In this document: positions 56,331 through 64,000 of the stretch, piece after piece | Layout of the letters: each line of letters starts with the position of its first letter | Numbering within the stretch: position 1 is the stretch's first letter | Assembly (NCBI RefSeq): GCF_028583425.1 | Contig: NC_072794.1 | Location: forward strand, 29,509,232-29,573,231 | Direction: 5' to 3' | Source: Eublepharis macularius | Taxonomy: Eukaryota > Chordata > Lepidosauria > Squamata > Eublepharidae | Length of the DNA stretch: 64,000 nucleotides | The notes under the pieces: generated by a model | What the model was told of the DNA's origin: nothing | What the model saw: only the letters and a program-made list of their open reading frames with translations | The model's database searches: none | Translations under genes and position numbers: made by a program

Positions 56331-57033
56331 GTGGGTAATCTTAAATTTGCATATAAATTGCAGGTAATTTTTATATATAACTATTTTTAGGGAGATTGTC
56401 ATACATTAAGTCATCTTCCTTTTAGGTAAATACGATTGGTTTTCTTGATATCTTGAGATAATTTCAGAGAACATAAGGGGGGAAAGCATCTTCTGGGTAT
56501 GATTTGTGTGCCCAAAAATAATGTGTAAAAGTTTTCCCATGTTTTTTTTTAAAAAATGCCATGGATTTGTTAATTGCAGGAGTCAACTCCAGTCTGGAAG
56601 GAAGGAGGTTATACATTCGAATTTCTATCTGAAACATTAAGATTTATTTAATTAAAGACTAACAACTCTACTGAAATCTCCTATAATCAATTCACTTCCA
56701 AATCCATTAGCACTAAAGTACAATCCTAAACTGAATTACACCCTTGTAAGTCTGTGATTGGTCATTGAAAGAAGCAGAAAATTCACTAATTAACTGAGAA
56801 AGAAAGAAGGGAGAGTAGATCTTTTGGGCAGGGTGTTCACTAGAGGGGCATGATCAGAGGGATGTGCCACTGCAGTACTGCTGCCCACGTAGCACATCAC
56901 CAGATGCCATTGCAAGAATTAAATGGCAGCTGCTGAGTGCCTGGTGCTTACTTGAAAGCAACCTGAACAGGATCTGCCTCTTGCTCCTCTCATTCCTGTG
57001 CTATAGTGGAAGAAGGTGCGGGAGAAATGATAA
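56331..57033. other. Single-copy-looking AT-rich DNA
   Basis: No recognised feature apart from a weak palindromic-family word at 56722. Confidence 0.4.
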
Positions 57034-57093
57034 TCAGTGCAATCCTAACTAGCATTACTCCAGTCTGAGCCCAGTGGTTTAGGATTGTGCTGA
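57034..57093. repeat. Short palindromic repeat copy, compact
   Basis: TCAGTGCAATCCTAACTAGC faces GGTTTAGGATTGTGCTGA across a CAGTCTGAGCCC centre. It is a 60-bp derivative of the 63246 family. Confidence 0.7.
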
Positions 57094-58556
57094 TAGTGGT
57101 GAAATCAGCACATGCCCTGGACTTCACCTCCTACCAAGGAGCTTCTGCCCATATCACATGATTTATCTGTACGTCTAGTTCATCTCTCAGACAAGCTCGG
57201 AAAGTTGGCACCTATCTTCAGTAGTTTCAAAGAAACAGTGCCCAGAGATCCATTCCTCTAGGAGTAGCACTTTCCTACTTGTAAAGAGCCTTCTTCCCAA
57301 CTCATGAAGCTGCAGCATGACATGGATCCTTTAAAAACTCCTCTGAGAATCTTGAAATATCTCAGGAACTTTACGTTGTATTGCTGACGGCAAAAGGAAA
57401 TGTTGTATTTGAACCCTGAGTGGCACCTATTGGCTTTGGCTTTGGGTTTTTCTGTTGTAAAAACCAACTGGGACTAAGTTTTAGCCTTCTTCTTCCACTC
57501 CATTTTCTTATGAGTCAGAAAGAACAGCTGAAAGTTATTTGTTAAACCAGAAGCTGCATGAAACATCCTGTTTGTTTACTGCTTATCAAGCGCTATTGAA
57601 GCAACAACCCATTAAGGACCTGCCTTTGTTTTTGTATCTTAGGAAACTGCGCACATCTTCCAGTCCTCCAATAAATCAATTTCAGGGCCTTTCCTCTTTC
57701 TAGCACTATTTATATAATATTAACATCTTATATTTTATACACGTTAGCATTTTTAATGCCCCAAATCCCCACATGCTCCATAAAAGTCAGTCAACTGTTA
57801 CTAAAAATGCAATGCCGCCACTTTAGGGTCCATCAGTGGGATGAGAGTCTTTTCAGCATCACTAGGCATTAGATTATGAAGCAGGATATGGCATGGCGTC
57901 CCCTTGGAAATGCTGAGAGGGAGCTGCAATTGATGTTCCCAAGGCTAAAACCACCCTTCAGAGGGCTGCCATTTGTTCCTTGGGCAACACAGCAGTACAT
58001 GTCTTAATTTCAGACAAAGAGGCCACGGAGTATTACAATTAGGGTTGCTGGATCTTCAAGGTTGACCTGAAATTCCAGGGTTTTATTCTTCCTTTCTTTG
58101 GATCTTTGGCATGGCTTTTGCTAGATAAAGGTGTCTCTGCTAGCAGACAGATCTGTGGAATCCAACTTGATATTTTCAGATGGTTCATTTGTTAATCTGC
58201 ATTTTCTCTTGTTCTTGTTGCAAATGTTGCATACGCATTCAACCTCTACTGTGTTTCCCTTTTCAGATATCATCCGGAGACTTTGAAAGGTCCACAAGAA
58301 CTTTATTCTTGGCATATTTTTCCATAGGTAGTTTGTTTGCCTGGTTTTAATCTAAACAGATTTTTCTCCAAGATTTGATCAGTTTACACTTCAGGAGATA
58401 AATTAATAATTAGATTTGTGTTTAAAAATCTGACTCTGGATCTGTTTATCTAAGGTGCCTATGAGTAGTTCAGTATCTCTCCCATACTTCTGTGGAACAG
58501 CTGTGAGTCTTTCACAAAAATGAATGGTGGGAAGTTGCTTAGTTATATATGGATTT
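57094..58556. other. Single-copy-looking DNA with a truncated MITE end
   Basis: TTAGGGTTGCTGGATCTTCA at 58041 is the start of a truncated TAGGGTTGCC-family MITE that decays by about 58090. A 64-codon minus frame (58121-58315) with VECVCNICNKNKRKCRL is not assignable to a family. No other feature is recognised. Confidence 0.4.
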
Positions 58557-58648
58557 ACAGCACAATCCAAAGAAGAGTTACTCCAATCTACGACCATTGA
58601 TTTAAATGGACTTAGACTGAAGTAGCTCTTCTTAGGACTGCACTCTTA
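58557..58648. repeat. Short palindromic repeat, well preserved
   Basis: ACAGCACAATCCAAAGAAGA, GTTACTCCAATCTACGACC, then TTAGACTGAAGTAGCTCTTC and TTAGGACTGCACTCTT form a 92-bp hairpin. It matches 63246-63336 in layout. Confidence 0.75.
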
Positions 58649-59324
58649 GTGTGCTTATCTACCCTTTCTCTCAAGTGGTTTTCTGAGAAGGAACACAAGA
58701 TTCTAGTTCTCATTTTGATATTCAGTTTCATCTGAACAACATATTTTATTTATAGCAGGCCTACGAGCACATGGGTAAAATATTTGCATGGCTAGACTGT
58801 GATAAGGAAATCAGTTCACTGCACTCTAATGTATGGTGGCTAAGGTTCCATTCAGACACACGTTCTACAGCATGTGAATTGCATGCAGAAACAATCCGTC
58901 ACAGCTTAACCACTACACTACTTAAATGCATGCTCAGTTATTATAGATTATGGGGTTGCTCCTACCCCTGTGATATAACTTTTTTATTCATTTGGTATAT
59001 ATTCCAAATGAATCTAAAGTTACTTGAAGTTGTCATGCAGGATACCAGTAGTTAGGGAAGAACTTGTATAGGAAGGTTTTAAGGGGGTGCCTTGCAACCT
59101 GATAAGGAGATTATTGGGGGAAGGAGGAGCAAGAAGAGACAGTTAAGAAGCTGAATGTTAAGATATGATAGTTGGGCTGAAGAGTATAATGTTATGATGT
59201 CTAAGGAATAAGGGTTTTATTGCTGGAAGGTAACAAACACAGTTAAAGTTTAGGATATGTTAAAGCTAATCTAAACCGTTGGGGAGCATGATTGAAAAAG
59301 TTGGTATGTTAACTTCTGAATCTA
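58649..59324. other. Single-copy-looking noncoding DNA
   Basis: No recognised feature. Confidence 0.4.
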
Positions 59325-59428
59325 TTTTATTTATTCCTTTTGCTTCATGTATACTCTGCCTTTCTCCCCAGTTGGGACCCAAAGTGGCTTATATCCTTCT
59401 CCTCTCCTCCCAGTTATCCTTGCAAACA

Positions 59429-60107
59429 CCAGTTTGGTGTAATGGTTAAGAGCAGCAAGACTTTAATCTGGAGAACTGGGCTTGAGTCCCCACTCCTCCG
59501 CTTGAAGCCAGTTGGGTGACCTTAGGTCAGTCACAGTGTCAGAACTGTGGCTAAATAATAGTTATATCCAGACTACCTTCTGCAATCAGACAAGAGTCCG
59601 TTGTTTTCAAAAGATTTACTGAAAGTATTAACCATTATAGTCCACTGGCCCAGATGTAACATCTGGGTTGGTACACATGTATTGTTGCGAATGAGAGGTA
59701 AAGAATACAGTACAAAGTATCAAGACTCAGTAGGCCCAGCCTCCCCCCACAGTTCTCAAAACAATCCCTTTGAAGCTGAGAGAGTGAGAGTTTCCCAGGA
59801 CTGGAGAAGATGTAGCCAAAACATTCCTCTTCTGCGAGATAGCTGCTAGGGAACCTCTTGGCACCTGTGAAGAAAGCACTTAGCACACTAAAAGAATTAA
59901 AATGGAGTTTCTTTGGTTAACACATACAGAGAAGCATTCTGAACCTGACACACAGCTCTCTTGGAGCTCTCTCAGCTCCACCCACCTCACAGGGTGACTG
60001 TTGTGGGGATGGTAATAACATACTTTGTAAACCGCTGTTAGTGGGTGTTAAGTTGTCCTGAAGGGTGGTATATAAATCAAATGTTATTATTGTAGTTGTT
60101 ATTAACT
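59429..60107 (+). mobile_element. Inner SINE, second subfamily, split by an LTR
   Basis: The head CCAGTTTGGTGTAATGGTTA and GGCTTGAGTCCCCACTCCTC runs to GTCAGTCACAG (59536). The body resumes at 59951 with CACAGCTCTCTTGGAGCTCT, CCCCACCC-like CTCCACCCACCTCACAGG and ends GGTGGTATATAAATC. The LTR at 59537-59950 separates the halves. Confidence 0.88.
59537..59950 (-). mobile_element. Solo LTR, 414 bp
   Basis: It begins TGTCAGAACTGTGG and ends GAACCTGACA, so the ends are TGTCA/TGACA inverted. An exact 5-bp duplication CACAG flanks it (59532-59536 and 59951-59955). This is the hallmark of an integrated LTR element reduced by recombination to one LTR. The minus orientation is a guess from a polyadenylation-like AGTAAATC on that strand. 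The TGTCAG ends resemble the LTR-like segment at 3812, so a Ty3/gypsy source is possible. Confidence 0.88.
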
Positions 60108-60212
60108 CTGTGAGGTAGGTTGGGTTGAGATTCCATGGCAGAGTGGGGCGTTGAATCTGTGTTCTCCCAGATCTTAGCCTGCCACTCTAACCATTACACC
60201 ACTCTGGCTCGA

Positions 60213-60557
60213 GCCATCTGCTCAGATTGCTAAAAGATTTAATAGTCACATCATTTTGCATAATTTGTGTTTTTCTTCATAATAAATTGTTCCTATTGAA
60301 AGTAACTCGTCCATCTTAAACCCCCCCTCCCCAATGCCTATTTACCCATGCGTGAGGGAAATTTTTCGACATGGTATTTCCTGGAACTGGTACTTCATCA
60401 TAAACTTAAGGAAACTGATACTTACATAGAGTGGTGTTAGCAGACAGTAGCTGAATGTGGTGTAACAGGCCCATTGCATCACATTTTGTGGTGGCCAAGG
60501 TGAGATTAGGCCCATTTAACCACTATCATCATTATCATTATTGGTCTTCAGCTATGA
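60213..60557. other. Single-copy-looking noncoding DNA
   Basis: No recognised feature. Confidence 0.4.
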
Positions 60558-60565
60558 ATTATAAC

Positions 60566-62136
60566 TAGGGGTGTGCATAACAGGAAAAGGGAGCTGAAAA
60601 TACACACAGAAATCACTAGTTTGGCTTATTAAATTGACTTCCAGAATGGCAGAACACATTCAAGAAACAAGGCTGTAACAAGACCCACCGCCGAAAAGTT
60701 TGTGTGTTTTGTTTTAGTTCTTAGTCGAGCATCAGCCATGCAGGCAGGCCAGGCAGTGGTGGACCTTCTGGTAGCATCTTGTTTTCCTTAACGGCAAGTC
60801 TGTCTGCACTCTTCATACAACCAATTGGATCCCAAGGGATACACTGAGCCCTTAGTGTTAACTCCATTGGCAGGAAGGAGATGTGCGCAGCACACATGAG
60901 TGAATTTTTCTTTCAGCATTCCTGGAAAACAGTATTGGCATTGAGTTAGAAAGCGACACTGGCAGCCAGCAACCTGTTCTGTCTCCTATTTTTACTAGTA
61001 AAAAAGGGGGGAAAGAGGACCATCCTCCTGCCACTTCCCTTCCCATGAAAGAATAATAACATTCAATAACGTTTGATTTATATACTACCCTTCAGGTTTA
61101 CAAAGTATGTTATTATTATCCCCACACCAAACACCCTGTGCGGTGGGTGGGGCTGAGAGAGCTCCGAGAAGCCGTGACTGACCCAAGGTCACCCAGATGG
61201 CTTCAAGCAGAGGAGTGGGGAATCAAACCCGGTTCTCCAGATTAGAATCCTGCACTCTTAACGACTACACCAAACTGGCTGCCAACATCTAGCCTTCCCT
61301 TTTTGTGCTATTTTATGCACAGTGCAAGGACAGGCCAGCAGGTTTAAACAGGGAGTCTCGGGCTGCTGCAAAGCAGATTAGGGTGCGAAGGATTCGCCCA
61401 CCCCTCATCGCAGAAAATGATACAAGACACAGGGAAACATGGCCTAACAGCAGAAGTCAAAGTAATAATTTATTGGCTTTGTCAGTAAAGCAGAATTTTA
61501 AAAAAAAATTCGCTGTGCTATGCTAGTTGGCAATGGAGCGCTCTCCTGTTTGTGCACCATGCAAGCACCACTTTGCCAGTAAAGTTCCTGCCAATGCTCA
61601 CTTTCTTTGGGGTCCGTTGTTATGTGAATTTTCATGTCCTTGAGGGAAAAGTCATTGGATCCATGGGGTTTTGGATGAAACAGTTTTTGGTTCAGTGAAT
61701 ACAGCCTCGTTTCTCCAACCCTGCCCCCTGAAAGAACAGTGTGTGCATGTGTGCACAGCTGTCCTACTCTACATTTGCCTTGACACGTGCCTTCCCCAAG
61801 CATTCCTCAGGGTCTATAAACATGGAAACCCATTATTGCATACTCTCAAACTCAATGAGTTGATGGTTTAGAGAGAATACTGTGTTCTGTGCAATCTTGG
61901 TGCTGTTACATGCAAAAACAGTGTTCCCAAACCTCTTGAAAAGAACAGCATGTGTTTGGATGTATGCAACTAACACACGCAGAATAGGCAAAAACTCATG
62001 AAAATGAAAAAAAAAACAAAGGGATCCGTTCCGAGCCAGCACCTCTCCAGCTGGAACAAAGCAGTCATGGAATGGAATTATTCCAGAACCCCCAGCACTG
62101 AAACTGAAATGGAAATTTTCTCAGTGCATACCCCTA
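60566..62136. mobile_element. hAT-like element, TAGGGGTGTGCA family, 1.57 kb, with nested SINE
   Basis: It begins TAGGGGTGTGCATAACAG and ends CTCAGTGCATACCCCTA. The flanks ATTATAAC (60558-60565) and ATCATAAC (62137-62144) differ at one base. A minus-strand SINE lies at 61051-61283. Unlike the foldback at 15243 the arms do not mirror each other fully. No transposase motif is seen in any frame. Confidence 0.85.
61051..61283 (-). mobile_element. tRNA-derived SINE, second subfamily, antisense
   Basis: On the minus strand GGCAGCCAGTTTGGTGTAGT, B box GGTTTGATTCCCC, GGGTGACCTTGGGTCAGTC and the end TGAAGGGTAGTATATAAATC match the copies at 42341 and 46681. It is inserted in the element at 60566. Confidence 0.92.
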
Positions 62137-62144
62137 ATCATAAC

Positions 62145-63245
62145 TAACATCAAGCCAAATATTATTCATGTATAATTATCACTTTGAAAACAGTGGTTTT
62201 TCTGGAGCACACACATACCCTGCTTTTAATCCGGCATCTCCCAAGTGCTATATCTACTAATTGAATGTCATAATAACATCTCAACATATAATCAGTCAAG
62301 TTTAGCAAATGTCGCTAAGAATAAACAAAGCCCCTTGAAGAGATGGCAGTGTTACCGGTTCTAGTCATATGGATAATGTAGCCAGTCAGGGATCACTCTA
62401 AGAACTGAACAACTTCTAAGCCCTTTTGTAACAATCTCTGAAAAACGTGGGTGGGGGTAGCTTTTGATTCTGACAAAGCCTTTTGCAAAAGTCCCCACAA
62501 CTGTCATGATCTTGCCTAAAGTGAATTACACAGGTGGCACTGCAAGTATCTCTTGAAGAGAGAAAAGGGAATAGAAATAGTGAAAGAGTGAAGGGGATAG
62601 ATAGATACAGTAAAAGCAAAAATAGTATATCTGATAAAAAGTTAAAGATGTGCTGCATGCTACAAGTTGGGGTTAAGGGTCTTGAAAAGTTGAAGGCCAC
62701 CAGTTTATATCTCTTACCGTACATCACTCGAGATTCCTCTGATTGGCCTTGAACCCAGCTAACAATTCAAATCCTCTTAGAGAAACAGAGCTGTATAAAA
62801 CCAAAAAGCCCTGATGTCCAGCCTCATACAGTGATAAAGAATCATCAATCACCCTTGACAGATCAATCGGCGCTGTCCTAACGGCCTACCAGTTCAAAAC
62901 AAGCATTTCAAATGCAAATTTCTTGTCTAATGATTAGATGTGCCCATCACTGTTTCAGTATCTCTGTGGTAGTAAGCGGCATGAGAGTTTCTAGAAAACC
63001 AAATCTCTCGCTGTGGAGTATAATAATACATTAGGATGATAATAGTACTTTATACCGATGGAGAGGTTTCCAACAGTGGGATTCCGCCTGTATCTCCTCC
63101 CCCCGCTATGCCCCGAACCCCATGGTACTCTATTGAAAAGTAATGCATTAATCCTTAAAAATTCTCTCTTTTGAGACTAACGGTGAAAATAGAATTTCGT
63201 AGGCTAGGAACTACCTGCGGAAGTTAATGCTTTGTGAGGTCACTA
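62145..63245. other. Single-copy-looking noncoding DNA
   Basis: No recognised feature. Confidence 0.4.
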
Positions 63246-63336
63246 ACAGTGCAGTTCTATACAAAGTTATACTCTTCTAAGCCCATTGACTTCGATGAAC
63301 TTAGAAGTAAGTATCTCTACTTAGGATTGAATGCAA
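63246..63336. repeat. Short palindromic repeat, well preserved
   Basis: ACAGTGCAGTTCTATACAAA, GTTATACTCTTCTAAGCCCA, TTGACTTCGATGAACTTAGA and ATCTCTACTTAGGATTGAATGC form a 91-bp imperfect hairpin. It serves as the reference for the short palindromic family. Confidence 0.78.
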
Positions 63337-63339
63337 CCT

Positions 63340-63500
63340 CCAACTTTTTTTGGATTCAGCTAGCCAACCTAGCCATGCTGGTCTGTTCCATTGTAACCTT
63401 GAGGTTGGAGTAGTGCAATGTGCTGTGTGCACAGGGCTGCCCCTAAAGACAACTCTGGAACCTCAGTTGGTACCAAATGCTGCAGCCAGGTTACTGTCAT
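63340..63500 (+). pseudogene. CR1/L2-type LINE RT C-terminal fragment
   Basis: Two overlapping frames give LEVGVVQCAVCTGLPLKTTL and EPQLVPNAAARLLSCL, equivalent to the conserved LDYCNALYLGLPLKT and LQLVQNAAARLL blocks near the end of CR1/L2 reverse transcriptase. It is about 150 bp long and broken. Confidence 0.7.
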
Positions 63501-64000
63501 GTCTCTCGTCCTTACAAATGGATGTACACATGTAGATGCAGGATGTATGTGCATTCACTGTAACATGTGCATAGGGCTACAGTGGTGGTCAATCTTAATG
63601 TAGCTTGCTTCAGTTGGAGTTAGCTTTTTGTAGTCATACAAATACTCAAAAAAACACTGAGTCTTTTTTTGAATGCTTGCAAACCACGATGAAGGAAAAA
63701 ATAGTGTAAAGTTGCATACCTCCCCTCTCCCCTTTAATCCTCTAATATTATGACCCCCCCTAGGACACCATCCCTTTTCCCCAAGGTTGTGCATTTTCAA
63801 GGGAAAAGAAGCACAAGTCTCCTCTCCCTAACACACACAGTCTTCTTAAGACTGTTGAAAAGGAAGCTCGGGAATGGTGGATGTCGCTTGAGCTGTTTTT
63901 CAGAGCTTATTTCTTCTCATGAACAAATAAGTAAAACAATCACATCGTAATATGACAACTATTATATTATCATGCAATTATACATAATTGTATTAATTAT
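63501..64000. other. Single-copy-looking noncoding DNA
   Basis: No recognised feature up to the window end. Confidence 0.4.

Larger units (their letters stand above)
59325..60212 (-). mobile_element. Outer SINE of a three-level nest
   Basis: Its 3' half (59325-59428, with TTATTTATTCC and TCTCCCCAGTTGGGACCCAA) and its tRNA-side half (60108-60212, with CTCTGTGAGGTAGGTTGGGT and ACTCTAACCATTACACCACTC) belong to one minus-strand SINE. A plus-strand SINE interrupts it at its CTGTGAGGTAGG region. Confidence 0.8.

Noticed and set aside
58121..58315. Cys/Lys-rich minus-strand frame (VECVCNICNKNKRKCRL)
   Set aside because: Looks protein-like, but it has no known domain, no splice evidence on its strand and normal chance length.

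Overview
This window looks like vertebrate nuclear DNA. It is about 40-45 percent GC by eye, has no bacterial-style gene packing, and is dense with interspersed repeats. The repeat content points to a squamate reptile, possibly a gecko. It includes tRNA-derived SINEs with a 3' end reading GGTATAAAT, 5S-rRNA-derived SINEs, several L1-like LINEs, a Ty3/gypsy chromovirus remnant, and many short DNA transposons with 8-bp target duplications. The species call is inference from repeat style only. I found no convincing host protein-coding exon, so the window reads as intergenic or intronic DNA.

Layout. 0-5 kb: the right end of a MITE, SINEs split by a CAGGGC-type MITE, and a decayed gypsy integrase/chromodomain next to an LTR-like segment. 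5-15 kb: mostly single-copy-looking DNA with microsatellites, palindromic short repeats and a second intact CAGGGC MITE. 15.2-19.2 kb: a 2.9-kb foldback element with perfect 8-bp target duplications, lying inside an LTR-like sequence, then a GC-rich MITE. 20-25 kb: an exact 41-nt copy of the U2 snRNA 5' end, an old L1 fragment, and a young 5'-truncated L1 that keeps an open 404-codon ORF2 tail and a 23-bp target duplication. 25-35 kb: LTR-like DNA, more MITEs, a 5S SINE, a tRNA SINE and a short L1 3' end. 35-49 kb: a tRNA-Ala-like SINE, a CR1/L2-type LINE 3' end, a diffuse ATAATGG-rich tract, and further SINEs and MITEs. 49-64 kb: more MITEs, an LTR inside a MITE, an L1 reverse-transcriptase fragment split by a MITE, and a three-level nest (SINE in SINE, LTR in the inner SINE).

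The unifying theme is a set of at least five non-autonomous, hAT-like DNA transposon families. They are recognised by their termini: TAGGGTTGCCAG, TAGGGGTGTGCA, TAGACATGGGCAC, CAGGGCTTTTTTTC and CAGGGCTCATTTCG. Eleven copies have matching or near-matching 8-bp flanks that I located by reading. None encodes a transposase here. Two of the families carry TGACGTCA palindromes, so most or all perfect CRE octamers I found in the window sit inside transposons. Boundaries without target duplications are approximate to about 10-20 bp.
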